Notes: a model not told the origin generated them from the letters alone. Positions 47,119 through 56,894 are shown, counted from the first letter of the stretch. The stretch is 64,000 nucleotides of DNA from Streptococcus infantis (GCF_000963255.1 NZ_JYOV01000005.1:62001-126000); one strand, 5' to 3'. Translations and numbers: made by a program.

Positions 47119-47737
47119 TGACATCTCCCTTAAAGACATAGGATCCTGCTACAAAAACTGTTGCACCAGCTTCTTTGGCTTGAGCAATGGTTTTATCATC
47201 AATCCCACCATCCACTTCGATCTCAAAGTTCAAATCTTTTTCCTCACGAAGGGAAACCAATTCACGTATCTTATCCATGGTTTCTGGCAGAAATGCTTGC
47301 CCACCAAAGCCAGGATTCACCGTCATAACTAATACTTGGTCAACCAAATGAAGAACATGCTTGATAGCTTCAACAGGCGTACCAGGATTGATGACTACCG
47401 AAGGTTTAACACCGAGAGAACGAATCTTTTGAAGAGCGCCATGGATATGAGGTGTTGCCTCGACATGGATGCTGATAATATCTGCTCCCGCACGCGCAAA
47501 ATCTTCTAAATGATGTTCGGGATTTGATACCATCAAGTGGCAGTCAAAGACCATCTTGCTATGAGGGCGAAGGCTTTCAACCACACCTGCACCAAAACTG
47601 ATTTGTGGCACAAAGTGACCATCCATGATATCGATATGGGCGTATTCTGCCCCAGTTGCTTCTAGGCGTTTAATTTCACGTTCAAAGTTGGCATAATCTG
47701 CTGCCAGAATTGACGGAGCAATCTTGTATTGAGACAT
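47081..47737 (-). CDS. rpe: Ribulose-phosphate 3-epimerase
   Basis: The 218-residue TIM-barrel epimerase interconverts ribulose-5-P and xylulose-5-P in the pentose phosphate pathway. It starts MSQYKIAPSILAADYANF with SD AAGGAGA. Metal-binding HIDIMDGHFVP, FDCHLMV and MTVNPGFGGQ are present. It lies 10 bp after rsgA in the same operon. Confidence 0.95.
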   Translation of the reverse strand: MSQYKIAPSILAADYANFEREIKRLEATGAEYAHIDIMDGHFVPQISFGAGVVESLRPHSKMVFDCHLMVSNPEHHLEDFARAGADIISIHVEATPHIHGALQKIRSLGVKPSVVINPGTPVEAIKHVLHLVDQVLVMTVNPGFGGQAFLPETMDKIRELVSLREEKDLNFEIEVDGGIDDKTIAQAKEAGATVFVAGSYVFKGDVNERVQALRKELD

Positions 47738-47747
47738 AGGTTTCTCC

Positions 47748-48626
47748 TTATTTTGGAATTTTTTTGCTGACTTTTTTATAAGTTTCTCTACGATTTTCAA
47801 TCTCACTGAGGAATTGCAAATAGTTGTCAAAACGGAAGGTAGCAATGATCCCCTCTTCTACTGCTGGTTTCACTGCGCAAGATGGCTCATGGGTATGAGT
47901 ACATGTACGGAACTTGCAGTCTCGACTGACACTAGCAATTTCTGGAAAGGCTAGATTAAGGTCTTCTGCTGTTGTTACTTCGTAATCCAGCGATGAAAAA
48001 CCTGGTGTGTCTGCAATCTTACCACCATTGAGATTGTAAAAACTAACTGCTCGAGTAGTATGACGACCGCGACCCAGACTATCAGAGATTTCTCCTGTTT
48101 CGAGATTGAGATCTGGTGCGATTTTATTGAGGAGGGTTGACTTCCCAACACCCGTCTGCCCCATAAAGACCGTAACTTTATCTGTCAACAAGGGCAAGAG
48201 TTCCTCTTTACTCGTCACAAAATCGTAACCAATAGCACGATAGGTCTGCTGGTAAAAATCCAGTTCTCCCCCATCTTCCAGTAAGTCCATTTTGGAAATA
48301 TAGACGATAGGATGAATGTCCTTGTGCTCTAAAAGAACCAAGAAGCGATCCAGCAAGTTGCTATTAAAGTCAGGTTCTTTGACCGACATGATAACCACAG
48401 CTTGGTCAATATTGACAATTGGTGGACGAACCAGACTGTTTTTCCGTTCATGAATCTTGAGAATATAACCTTCGGAATTTTCCTCCGCAGAAAAATCTAC
48501 CCAATCTCCAACGTAGGGCGTGTGACCTTTTTTACGGAAATTCCCACGCGCGCGTGTCTGATAGACCTGACCCTCATTTTCCACATAGTAGAAGCCGGCC
48601 AAGGCTTTAATAATTTGTCCCTGCAT
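47748..48626 (-). CDS. rsgA: Ribosome small-subunit-dependent GTPase RsgA
   Basis: The 292-residue circularly permuted GTPase has an N-terminal OB fold, G4 (SKMDL), G1 ([12 protein letters not shown]), G3 (DTPGF) and a C-terminal zinc knuckle ([14 protein letters not shown]). It matures the 30S subunit. It starts [15 protein letters not shown] with SD AAGGA; the start is 1 bp after the rsmA stop. Confidence 0.94.
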   Translation of the reverse strand: MQGQIIKALAGFYYVENEGQVYQTRARGNFRKKGHTPYVGDWVDFSAEENSEGYILKIHERKNSLVRPPIVNIDQAVVIMSVKEPDFNSNLLDRFLVLLEHKDIHPIVYISKMDLLEDGGELDFYQQTYRAIGYDFVTSKEELLPLLTDKVTVFMGQTGVGKSTLLNKIAPDLNLETGEISDSLGRGRHTTRAVSFYNLNGGKIADTPGFSSLDYEVTTAEDLNLAFPEIASVSRDCKFRTCTHTHEPSCAVKPAVEEGIIATFRFDNYLQFLSEIENRRETYKKVSKKIPK

Positions 48627-48627
48627 C

Positions 48628-49500
48628 TTAGAGTCCTTGTCCTTTAAGCGCATCTGCTAGACTGGCAAATTCTTCTAAGCCAAGAGCTTCACCGCGTACA
48701 CTTGGGGATAGTCCGGTCTGGTCCAAAGCCCTAGTCAACTTATCCTTGACTTCTTCAGTCTTGCCAAAGTAACCTGTCAAGTTGTTCCACAAGGTCTTGC
48801 GACGATGGGTAAAACTAGCCTTGGAAACCTTAAAGAAGAAGTTCTCATCTTTTACTGCTACAGCCGGTTCTGGACGACGCACCATTTTCAAGATGGCTGA
48901 GTCAACATTCGGAGCTGGCACAAATACTGTACGAGGTACAATAAAGGCAACCTTGGCTGTCATGTAATATTGAACGGCAATCGACAAGCTACCGTAAGCC
49001 TTGGTATTTGGTTGAGCAGAGATACGATCCGCCACCTCTCTTTGCATCATGACCACAAACTCACTAAAAGGAATCCCACTTTCGATCAAGTGCATGAGAA
49101 TAGGGGTCGTGATGTAATAAGGCAAGTTTGCCACTACCTTGATGGGTAAGTCAGGATTTTTGAAATTCTGGATATGCTGCGCCAAATCAACCTTGAGAAT
49201 GTCTTCGTTAACTACGGTTACATTGTCAAAATCACGCAAGGTATCAGCTAAAATTGGTACCAAGCGATGGTCAATCTCAAAGGCCATAACTTCAGCTGCA
49301 CGCTCAGCCAAAAATTCCGTCAAGGCACCAATCCCTGGCCCGATCTCAATGACATTGACCTGGCCATCAATTTCAGCCGTATCAACAATTTTTTGAAGGA
49401 TATTGGTATCGGTCAAGAAATTTTGTCCGAAGGACTTTTTAAAAGTAAAGCCGTGACGCTCCAGCACTGCCTTGGTCACGCTATAATCTGCAATTCTCAT
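48628..49500 (-). CDS. rsmA: 16S rRNA (adenine(1518)/(1519)-N(6))-dimethyltransferase RsmA (KsgA)
   Basis: The 290-residue dimethyltransferase modifies two adenosines near the 16S 3' end. Motifs: [26 protein letters not shown] for SAM, and [13 protein letters not shown] (the NLPY catalytic motif). It heads the rsgA-rpe-thiN-rmuC-yhaM string. In many Firmicutes rnmV and tatD directly precede rsmA; here two extra genes intervene. Confidence 0.95.
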   Translation of the reverse strand: MRIADYSVTKAVLERHGFTFKKSFGQNFLTDTNILQKIVDTAEIDGQVNVIEIGPGIGALTEFLAERAAEVMAFEIDHRLVPILADTLRDFDNVTVVNEDILKVDLAQHIQNFKNPDLPIKVVANLPYYITTPILMHLIESGIPFSEFVVMMQREVADRISAQPNTKAYGSLSIAVQYYMTAKVAFIVPRTVFVPAPNVDSAILKMVRRPEPAVAVKDENFFFKVSKASFTHRRKTLWNNLTGYFGKTEEVKDKLTRALDQTGLSPSVRGEALGLEEFASLADALKGQGL

Positions 49501-49519
49501 TTATTCTCTTTTCTATTTA

Positions 49520-50233
49520 TTAGCTAAAAATAATATATAAAACCCACATAATTCCTAGTGCCAACAAAATCCAAAACACTAAAAGAACACGAGGCTTGTT
49601 CCCTTTTGAATCAGATCCAGTCATATCAAGCACTTTCTTATCTTCTTGGGGGTTCATTTTCTTCAGTTCATCCTGATAGGCAACCGAATCTAGAATATTG
49701 TCTTCTGGCAATAATTCTGAAGCATAATAATCAGGAAAGCCCATAGCAAGACCAATTAAGTTCTCTTCTGTCAAAGAAAAATCTAAATCTTTGGGTTGAT
49801 TTTCCCGAATAGCCCGGATATTTTTTAACAGTTTATCAGAAACAACAGACACTTGGTCCATAAAAACAACATCTAAAAGATCAAATCCGAGTACATCACC
49901 GTCTTTGACATTTGCAAGAATATAACGGACAAAGTCATCATATAGTTGCACGGATTGCGGGGCATTCTCTTCTAAAAAAGATCGGTTTTTGAGGGCATTC
50001 TGCTGGAATTTTTCAATAGAAAGCAAGATATCTACATTCTGCTCTTGGTAAAATCTTTCTGCTTGCTCTTCATCTTCTTCCAGTTTTTCTGCTGTTTCCC
50101 AGAGAGCAATAGGAGCTTTTAAATCTTCTTCATCCCAAAACAATTGCCAAAAATAGGGTATTGTGTAAATTCCCTCTGTTAGAATACGGGCTTCATCTTC
50201 GTTTTTTAAGTAAATATAAGTTCTATTTGCCAT
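49520..50233 (-). CDS. Uncharacterised acidic protein with C-terminal membrane helix
   Basis: I do not recognise a family. The 237-residue protein starts MANRTYIYLKNEDEARIL, is acidic and helical through residue 205, and ends in one hydrophobic helix (about 214-236, VLLVFWILLALGIMWVLYIIF), so it is probably tail-anchored with the bulk in the cytoplasm. A GTG start 15 bp upstream is an alternative. It follows the SseB-domain gene after a 90-bp gap and precedes rsmA. A partnership with that neighbour is possible but unproven. Confidence 0.7.
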   Translation of the reverse strand: MANRTYIYLKNEDEARILTEGIYTIPYFWQLFWDEEDLKAPIALWETAEKLEEDEEQAERFYQEQNVDILLSIEKFQQNALKNRSFLEENAPQSVQLYDDFVRYILANVKDGDVLGFDLLDVVFMDQVSVVSDKLLKNIRAIRENQPKDLDFSLTEENLIGLAMGFPDYYASELLPEDNILDSVAYQDELKKMNPQEDKKVLDMTGSDSKGNKPRVLLVFWILLALGIMWVLYIIFS

Positions 50234-50322
50234 ATCATTTTCTTTCACAATCTTTGAAAAAGGTTAGTGGTTCAAGTAGGATGTAGATAAAACTATATAG
50301 TTTCCCAATGTAAAGAAACTCT

Positions 50323-51750
50323 CTAATCTTTAGCTCTACCTTCTAGTTCCTCACTGAGCTCTTGCATCTCTTTAAAAGCGGTTAGACTAACATAGGCACC
50401 CGCTTCATAGTATTCCGTTGGATTAATGGCATAGTCAAAAACTTCAATCATGCCTCCCGCTTCTTCAATCATGCCATTCCATTTTTCGTCAAAGACCATT
50501 CGCAGACGTTTCCAATCGGTAAATACCGGCACAGAATTTCTGCCATCTTTTCCTTCTTTGACTGGAATGTTGAAACTAGAATCTTTTTCTAAAACGAAGG
50601 AATTTCCTTCCTGACTATCGCCCTTAAATTCCGAAGCCGCATCTAGAGGAATTAGGAATTTAGCTTTCGGCATAGCTTCTGAAAAGAACTTATAATAGAG
50701 CTTATAAATTACTTCTTCATCTTCTGTCGTCGGGCTATCCAATTGTCCCATCAACAACATCCATCTTACTAGGTCAGGATTCATTACAGGAACTTGTATT
50801 TCTGGTAAATCAGAAAAATCTGGTTTTTGAACCAAGGCAGGAGCGCTGATGCTGACTTCCTTAGAATTAAAGATTGCTCCCAAGGCACCATTTAAGTAAA
50901 AGGCTGTCCCAAGGAAATTCTCAATCCCTTTTTTATCTTCCGTATTTTCAATCAGTTTTACCACTGAGTTTGGTCGACCATCAATGGTTTCCTGAAATTG
51001 GCGATACCAAGATGGGGTCAAAAGCATAATCATGGGATCAGTACACAGATAACCTTCCTCACCTCTGTCATAGGTCGTTGAGAAAAGGTAAGGTTCGCCT
51101 GTTTTTTCCGAATAAACTGCATAAACTGAATCTACTGCTAACAACTTGTCTTTGACGATTTCCGCTAGACGTTCCAACTTGCGAGTGTTGGCTTGATAGC
51201 TTTCTTCGCTTTCAGTTTCCTGATTTTGACGGCATTTCCATAAAAAGAGACGTAAAATCTCTACACTGTCATCAAGGCTAGCTGCCAAATAGTCTTCATT
51301 AGTCAATTGACCCTCTTGAATGGCTACAAAAGCACGATACAGAGCATCTGAATAGCTTGATAATTTTTGCTCTTCCTCAACACCTGAACTAAAGAGCACA
51401 CTTCCTTTTTTCAATTTATCCAAAGAAGGAAGCCTATCAACCACTAGATGCGCGAGAACTTCATCAGTAAGACTATCTGCATCTTTGTTTTGACTGCTAA
51501 GCTTTTTAACCTCTACAGTACCAAGAGTATCCATTCCTTGGTCAGGATTGCAAAACTGCAACTGATCCCCAACCTTGATACTACCTTCTAGACTTCCAAC
51601 AATCAATAATTGATTCGTTTCCTTCATCGGGAACAAATCTAGAACACCAATACATGCATTGTTTTTAGATTCTTCTCTTTCTTTCTGTGCTTCACTTATT
51701 TCAGTTGCCTCTGCAGTTTCTGTCTTTTTTAAAAAATCAAAGATTCCCAT
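50323..51750 (-). CDS. Two-domain protein: EF-Tu-domain-2-like barrel plus SseB-like domain
   Basis: The 475-residue protein starts MGIFDFLKK. Residues about 35-125 have the spacing of a translation-factor domain-2 beta-barrel (GSIKVGDQLQF, LGTVEVKKL, DRLPSLDKLKKGSVLF). The middle (130-320) is helical and unassigned. Residues about 335-455 resemble SseB (AKFLIPLD; VPVFTDWKRLRMVF; GGMIEVFDYAINP). There is no signal peptide or membrane helix. An extended -10 TGATACAAT lies about 95 bp upstream. Function is unknown, and the barrel call is by eye. Confidence 0.7.
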   Translation of the reverse strand: MGIFDFLKKTETAEATEISEAQKEREESKNNACIGVLDLFPMKETNQLLIVGSLEGSIKVGDQLQFCNPDQGMDTLGTVEVKKLSSQNKDADSLTDEVLAHLVVDRLPSLDKLKKGSVLFSSGVEEEQKLSSYSDALYRAFVAIQEGQLTNEDYLAASLDDSVEILRLFLWKCRQNQETESEESYQANTRKLERLAEIVKDKLLAVDSVYAVYSEKTGEPYLFSTTYDRGEEGYLCTDPMIMLLTPSWYRQFQETIDGRPNSVVKLIENTEDKKGIENFLGTAFYLNGALGAIFNSKEVSISAPALVQKPDFSDLPEIQVPVMNPDLVRWMLLMGQLDSPTTEDEEVIYKLYYKFFSEAMPKAKFLIPLDAASEFKGDSQEGNSFVLEKDSSFNIPVKEGKDGRNSVPVFTDWKRLRMVFDEKWNGMIEEAGGMIEVFDYAINPTEYYEAGAYVSLTAFKEMQELSEELEGRAKD

Positions 51751-51882
51751 AACTTTTCCTCACTAACTCCATACAAGGCTAATCCTGTGGAGCACTTTTC
51801 TAATGCTTGCTATCAAGCCTGATTAAACCGTATATGATTACTTCTATTGTATCATATTCCCCCTACATTTTGGGACGGTTTC

Positions 51883-52446
51883 TCAATTCTCATACGACTT
51901 CATGGCATCTTCAACTTCAGCTAAACTGATGCCGAATAATTCCAAACGCTTGAGAAGTTGCTTCCCATTGGAATAACCAATACGAAGGCTTTCTCCTAGA
52001 TATTCTCTGCGTTTTCGGCTATCTGCGCCTGCTAGAAAACCAAGACGAATCAAGTCACTACGGCTAATGTCAAAGTCGCTTTCTGCTTCAAATTGCTCTG
52101 TGACTTGTTCCAGCGCTGTTTTCAAGTCTTCATAACTGGCATGTTCGATTCCTAGGGAACGTCCTTTGGTCTTGGACTTTGGCACTGCCTCATCACGTTT
52201 GAGAAAAGCGTGTTGAACTGTTGGAACAGCCGTCATAATCATCCGGCGAATGCGTTCCCCATTAAAGTCAGGATCTGTAAAGACAATCACCCCATGACGT
52301 TGATGTAGACGTTGGATTCGTTCAAGATCTTGCTCATTGATAGCAGAGCCACGAGTCTCATAGGTCTCCACATCAAAATAACGTTTGAGATTGGCCGTAT
52401 CATCACGCCCTTCGACTACGACGACTTGGGAAATTTTCTTTTTCAT
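51883..52446 (-). CDS. rnmV: Ribonuclease M5
   Basis: The 187-residue TOPRIM nuclease matures 5S rRNA. TOPRIM motifs are visible: VVVEGRDDTANLKRYF with the catalytic Glu, and VIVFTDPDFNGERIR with the DxD-type acid pair. It overlaps the tatD stop region by 4 bp (ATGA-type coupling), the usual tatD-rnmV arrangement. Confidence 0.94.
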   Translation of the reverse strand: MKKKISQVVVVEGRDDTANLKRYFDVETYETRGSAINEQDLERIQRLHQRHGVIVFTDPDFNGERIRRMIMTAVPTVQHAFLKRDEAVPKSKTKGRSLGIEHASYEDLKTALEQVTEQFEAESDFDISRSDLIRLGFLAGADSRKRREYLGESLRIGYSNGKQLLKRLELFGISLAEVEDAMKSYEN

Positions 52447-53219
52447 AATTTACTTTCCAGTCCAAAAATTCGTTCCGCATTTGCACTTGTCGCAGCAGCT
52501 AATTCTTCTGTCGATACGCCACGCAAATCTGCAATAAAGTCCACTACATAGCGCGTGTAAGCTGTCTTGTTTTCACGACCACGCTTGGGAACGGGTGCCA
52601 AGTAAGGCGCATCTGTCTCCACCAAAATCTTATCCAAAGGTAACTCTTTGGCAGCCTCCTGAATGTCTGTCGCTTTTTTAAAGGTAACCACTCCAGAAAA
52701 GGAAATGGTCATACCTAACTCCACAAACTTTTCAGCCCATTCCAGAGAACCTGAGAAGGAGTGCATGATGCCGCCACGGGGACCGACTCCCTCACTTTTG
52801 ATAATCTCATAGGTATATTCGAGCGCATCACGGGTGTGAACTACAAAAGGTAAGTCCAATTCCTTAGATAGCTGAATCTGACGACGGAAAACTTGCTCCT
52901 GCACTTCTTTAGGGGCTGTCATCCAGTGATAGTCCAAACCAATCTCACCCAGGGCAACAACTTTAGGATGTTTTAGTTTTTCCAGCAAGTAATTCTCAAC
53001 TTCCCTTGTATAGGTCCCTGCTTCTGTCGGATGCCAACCAATCGTCGCATAAAGTTGGTCATATTCTTCCACCAATTCCAAGGCTCGCTCAATGGTCGGT
53101 TTATCAAATCCAACAATATTCATCCGAGTTACACCCATTTCAGCTGCTAAGGCTATTTCTTCTGCTTCTCTTCCTGAAAATTCTTCCACATTCAAGTGGG
53201 TATGTGTATCAAAAATCAT
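52443..53219 (-). CDS. TatD-family metal-dependent DNase
   Basis: The 258-residue TIM-barrel hydrolase has DTHTHLN at the N-terminus, GEIGLDYHW, VVHTRDA, MHSFSGS and ETDAPYLAP, the full set of metal-binding and catalytic motifs. TatD proteins are 3'-5' exodeoxyribonucleases. It heads the tatD-rnmV operon, divergent from the potassium transporter. Confidence 0.93.
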   Translation of the reverse strand: MIFDTHTHLNVEEFSGREAEEIALAAEMGVTRMNIVGFDKPTIERALELVEEYDQLYATIGWHPTEAGTYTREVENYLLEKLKHPKVVALGEIGLDYHWMTAPKEVQEQVFRRQIQLSKELDLPFVVHTRDALEYTYEIIKSEGVGPRGGIMHSFSGSLEWAEKFVELGMTISFSGVVTFKKATDIQEAAKELPLDKILVETDAPYLAPVPKRGRENKTAYTRYVVDFIADLRGVSTEELAAATSANAERIFGLESKL

Positions 53220-53310
53220 GTATATTCCCTCGTTTTTTCTACCTTCTATTATACCAAAAAACTAGTCTCATTCTTATAGGAAAAAATATTTTGAAATCAT
53301 TCATTTTTTC

Positions 53311-53339
53311 TTGACGACTTATTTTCATAGCAGTATAAT
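53311..53339 (+). promoter_or_regulatory. Promoter of the KimA-like transporter gene
   Basis: -35 TTGACG (53311-53316), 17 bp, -10 TATAAT (53334-53339). The leader is only about 28 nt, with no room for a c-di-AMP riboswitch of the kind that controls B. subtilis kimA. Confidence 0.87.
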
Positions 53340-53373
53340 AACTCTTGTTGAAATTTTCAGAAAAGGAAAGAAA

Positions 53374-55218
53374 ATGTTTACGAAATTAAAATATACCTTT
53401 ATTGGTCGTCCCCTTAAGTCCTTAACTGAAGGCGAGGGAGGACTACTTGGAAAAACACAGGCACTTGCAATGCTTTCAAGTGATGCCCTATCTTCTATCG
53501 CTTATGGACCTGAACAGGTCGTTCTTGTCTTGGCTAGCCTATCTCCACTTGCTATTTGGTGGAGTCTCCCTATCGGCATTTTTGTCCTCTTGCTACTTGC
53601 TAGCCTGACCATTTCCTACCGACAAATCATTCATGCCTACCCTCAAGGTGGGGGTGCCTATATGGTAACACGAGAAAATCTTTCTCCTGAGCTCGGTTTG
53701 ATTGCCGGTGGAAGCTTGCTTGTTGACTACATGCTAACAGTTGCCGTATCCGTCGCTGCAGGTGCTGATGCGATCACAGCAGCACTTCCTGCTCTCCATC
53801 CCTACAACCTCCACATCTCCATTTTTCTGGTCTGTTTACTCATGCTTTTGAATCTGCGAGGCTTGAGGGAATCTGCTAGTTCTCTGATGATCCCTGTCTA
53901 TCTCTTTATCTTTAGTACGGTCTTCCTCTTATTGTTTGGTATTTTCCAACTATTGACAGGTTCTCTCAGCTATCATGCAACTTCCTCTATTGGTCAAACT
54001 GTCCCAAGTCTCTCAATCGTCCTGATTTTAAGAGCCTTTACCAGCGGTTCAGCTTCATTAACCGGGGTTGAAGCCATCTCAAATGCCGTTCCATTTTTCA
54101 AGACTCCTAAAGAGAAGAACGCTGCTCAGACACTGACCATCATGTCTCTGATTCTTGGATTTCTATTTGCAGGAATTACCTTCCTAAACTACTGGATGGG
54201 GATTACACCTCAACACGGAGAAACAATCCTCTCACAAATGGCTAAAGGAATTTTAGGGGATTCAGCTCTCGGCCAAGTTGTTTATTATCTCTTCCAATTC
54301 TCAACTGCTCTAATCCTAGCCGTTGCTGCAAATACTGGTTTTTCTGCCTTTCCGATGTTGGCTTACAATATGGCTAAGAACAAATACATGCCCCATCTCT
54401 TTATGGAAAAAGGAGACCGCCTTGGTTATTCAAACGGTATTTTGACCTTAGCCTTTGGCGCTATGATTCTTCTGCTCATTTTCAACGGAAATACAGAACG
54501 CTTGATTCCTCTCTATACTATCGGAGTTTTCGTACCTTTTGCACTTTCTCAAACAGGGATGATTCGCCACTGGAAAAAAGAAAAAGGCTCTCAATTCTTG
54601 AAGTCAGCTTTTGCAAATATCCTCGGAGCCATCATTTGTTACGCTATCGTTCTTATCTTACTCTTCTTCAGACTTGGAGATATCTGGCCATTCTTCCCTA
54701 TTATCCTGGTCTTAACCTTCCTCTTTTTGTCTATCCACAGTCATTACCAAAAAGTGGCCAAACAGCTTCGACTTTATGAAGGGATTCAAAAACAAAGCTA
54801 CGATGGCAATGTCGTCCTTGTCTTAGTAGGAAATGTTACTCGAGTCAGTGTTGGAGCGATTAATTACGCTCAAAGCATAGGAGATGAAGTTTTGGCCATG
54901 CACATTTCCACCAAGGAAACCGAAGAAAAAGACCAAGAAATCCTCCAAGAATTTGCCGACTACTTCCCAAATATCACTCTAAAAAACATTAATACTAGCT
55001 ATCGCGATATCATCACACCTACAGTTCGCTATGTTCGAAAAATTTCTCAAGAAGCCAAGAAAAAGAACTACACAGTTACAGTTCTAGTTCCCCAGTTTAT
55101 CCCTAACAAACCTTGGCAAAATATCCTACACAATCAAATGAGCCTCAAATTAAAATATGCTCTCAGATGGCACGAAGATGTCGTCGTTGCCAGCTACTCT
55201 TATCATTTGAAAGAATAA
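53374..55218 (+). CDS. KimA-like potassium transporter (APC/KUP superfamily)
   Basis: The 614-residue protein starts MFTKLKYTFIGRPLKSL with SD AAAGGAAAG; an in-frame TTG upstream lies on the -35 box and is rejected. Twelve membrane helices (about 35-460) are followed by a cytoplasmic USP-like domain (about 490-610). The N-terminus (LAMLSSDALSSIAYGPEQ), YPQGGGAYMV, LTGVEAISNAVPFFK and the C-terminal ILHNQMSLKLKYALRW closely follow B. subtilis KimA (YdaO). KimA is a high-affinity K+ importer inhibited by c-di-AMP. It is monocistronic. Confidence 0.85.
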   Translation: MFTKLKYTFIGRPLKSLTEGEGGLLGKTQALAMLSSDALSSIAYGPEQVVLVLASLSPLAIWWSLPIGIFVLLLLASLTISYRQIIHAYPQGGGAYMVTRENLSPELGLIAGGSLLVDYMLTVAVSVAAGADAITAALPALHPYNLHISIFLVCLLMLLNLRGLRESASSLMIPVYLFIFSTVFLLLFGIFQLLTGSLSYHATSSIGQTVPSLSIVLILRAFTSGSASLTGVEAISNAVPFFKTPKEKNAAQTLTIMSLILGFLFAGITFLNYWMGITPQHGETILSQMAKGILGDSALGQVVYYLFQFSTALILAVAANTGFSAFPMLAYNMAKNKYMPHLFMEKGDRLGYSNGILTLAFGAMILLLIFNGNTERLIPLYTIGVFVPFALSQTGMIRHWKKEKGSQFLKSAFANILGAIICYAIVLILLFFRLGDIWPFFPIILVLTFLFLSIHSHYQKVAKQLRLYEGIQKQSYDGNVVLVLVGNVTRVSVGAINYAQSIGDEVLAMHISTKETEEKDQEILQEFADYFPNITLKNINTSYRDIITPTVRYVRKISQEAKKKNYTVTVLVPQFIPNKPWQNILHNQMSLKLKYALRWHEDVVVASYSYHLKE

Positions 55219-55220
55219 AG

Positions 55221-55266
55221 AAAAGCTCAAAATCAGAAATTCACCTTCTGATTTTGAGCTTTTTTC
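55221..55266 (+). terminator. Terminator of the KimA-like gene
   Basis: AAAAGCTCAAAATCAGAA pairs with TTCTGATTTTGAGCTTTT as an 18-bp perfect stem with loop ATTCACC, then TTC. Confidence 0.9.
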
Positions 55267-55345
55267 TATATGTTGTCTTTCCAATACATCTGCTGAAGTT
55301 TTTATTCTAAAACAGGTATTTTAGAAAATTCACTTTTTTAGGTAA

Positions 55346-55384
55346 CAGAAAAGCCAGTAGACTCGAGTTCCTACTGACTTCTTT
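55346..55384 (-). terminator. Terminator of rpmH
   Basis: Minus strand AAGTCAGTAG pairs with CTACTGGCTT, followed by TTCTG. Confidence 0.78.
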
Positions 55385-55400
55385 GTTGAATTCGTTTGGA

Positions 55401-55535
55401 TTATGCAGCCAAAACTTTGCGTCCTTTACGACGACGAGCTGCCAATACGCGACGACCGTTTTTAGTTGACATACGGTTACGGAATCCGTGTTTGCGCGCA
55501 CGACGTAGTTTACTTGGTTGATAAGTACGTTTCAC
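55401..55535 (-). CDS. rpmH: 50S ribosomal protein L34
   Basis: The 44-residue very basic protein reads [20 protein letters not shown] and ends GRKVLAA, diagnostic of L34. The start codon is GTG with SD GGAGG eight bases upstream. It is monocistronic; rnpA is not next to it, unlike in many bacteria where the two genes are joined. Confidence 0.97.
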
Positions 55536-55609
55536 GATGAATACCTCCTCATAGATTTTGTATTCGTTTAGCCGGCTATAAAGTGATCAGTTACTAAACA
55601 TACTTTACT

Positions 55610-55638
55610 ATTCTATCTGATTCTTTCGCATTTGTCAA
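55610..55638 (-). promoter_or_regulatory. rpmH: Promoter of rpmH
   Basis: Minus strand: -35 TTGACA (55633-55638), 17 bp, -10 TAGAAT (55610-55615). The leader of about 68 nt contains the small palindrome AGCCGGCT. Confidence 0.85.
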
Positions 55639-55679
55639 TAGCTCTGGCAAATGTTTCCAGCTTTTTTGCTATGAAAACC

Positions 55680-56894
55680 TTATCTACGATACTGCTTCAA
55701 GAAACGAGTCATCTTTTCTTGGATTTGTGCTAACTCATCTACGCGTGGCAGATAAACGATACGGAAGTGATCTGGCTCTTTCCAGTTAAATCCTCGTCCA
55801 TGAACCAAAAGCACCTTCTCTTGCTTCAAGAAATCAAGAACAAACTGTTCATCATCATCGATACGATACATATTGCGGTCAATTTTAGGGAAGATATAAA
55901 GACCCGCTTTAGGTTTAACCGCAGACAAACCTGGGATATCTTGAATGGCATTATAAATGAAGTTTCTTTGCTCGTAGATACGACCACCTGGCAAGAGCAA
56001 TTCGTCCACCGATTGGTGACCACCGAGTGAAGTTTGAACAACCTGTTGAGCCAAGACGTTGGAACAAAGGCGCATGTTTGAAAGCATGTTGAGACCTTCA
56101 ATATATCCCTTTACATGATGTTTAGGTCCAGACAAGACCATCCAACCTACACGGAAACCAGCGATGCGGTGAGATTTAGACAGACCATTCATGCTGACAC
56201 AGAAAAGGTCTGGAGCCAAACTTGCTACTGGTGTGTGGACATTGCCGTCCATAACCATACGGTCGTAAATTTCATCCGCAAAGATAATCAAGTCATTTTG
56301 ACGAGCAATCTCAATGATATCTAGTAAGAGTTCTTTAGGATAGAGGGCTCCCGTTGGATTATTTGGATTGATTAAAACGATAGCCTTAGTATTTGAACTA
56401 ATCTTAGACTTAATGTCATCTAGGTCTGGATACCATTCAGCTTCTTCATCACAGACGTAGTGAACAGCATTTCCTCCAGCCAAGCTAACTGCAGCTGTCC
56501 AAAGTGGGTAGTCAGGCATTGGAACCAAGACTTCATCGCCATTGTCCAAGAGACCTTGCATGGACATAACAATTAGCTCACTAACACCATTTCCAAGATA
56601 GATATCATCAATACCTACATTTGGGAATTTTTTGAGCTGACAGTACTGCATAATAGCTTTGCGGGCTGAAAAGATACCTTTTGAATCTGAATAACCTTCA
56701 CTATCACGCGCATTCATAATCAAATCATGGATAACCTCATCTGGTGCGGTAAAACCAAACTCAGCTGGGTTCCCTGTATTCAAGCGGAGGATTTTTTCTC
56801 CATTTGCTCGCATACGCATGGCTTCCTCAAGAACTGGTCCACGAATATCATAAGCCACATGCTCTAATTTGATTGATTTGTTAAATTCTTTCAT
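55680..56894 (-). CDS. Pyridoxal phosphate aminotransferase, AlaT-like
   Basis: The 404-residue fold-I aminotransferase has NPNNPTGALYP, FADEIYDRM and the PLP lysine in SMNGLSKSHRIAGFRVGW. The pattern fits alanine aminotransferases (AlaT) and related class I enzymes. An extended -10 TGGTATAAT (box at 56926-56931) with -35 TTTACG lies upstream and SD GAGGAAA precedes the ATG. Substrate specificity is not certain from sequence. Confidence 0.88.
   Translation of the reverse strand: MKEFNKSIKLEHVAYDIRGPVLEEAMRMRANGEKILRLNTGNPAEFGFTAPDEVIHDLIMNARDSEGYSDSKGIFSARKAIMQYCQLKKFPNVGIDDIYLGNGVSELIVMSMQGLLDNGDEVLVPMPDYPLWTAAVSLAGGNAVHYVCDEEAEWYPDLDDIKSKISSNTKAIVLINPNNPTGALYPKELLLDIIEIARQNDLIIFADEIYDRMVMDGNVHTPVASLAPDLFCVSMNGLSKSHRIAGFRVGWMVLSGPKHHVKGYIEGLNMLSNMRLCSNVLAQQVVQTSLGGHQSVDELLLPGGRIYEQRNFIYNAIQDIPGLSAVKPKAGLYIFPKIDRNMYRIDDDEQFVLDFLKQEKVLLVHGRGFNWKEPDHFRIVYLPRVDELAQIQEKMTRFLKQYRR

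Noticed and set aside
53220..53373. c-di-AMP (ydaO-type) riboswitch before the KimA-like gene
   Set aside because: Promoter, start and tatD leave no room for the roughly 120-nt aptamer, and no matching hairpins are seen.
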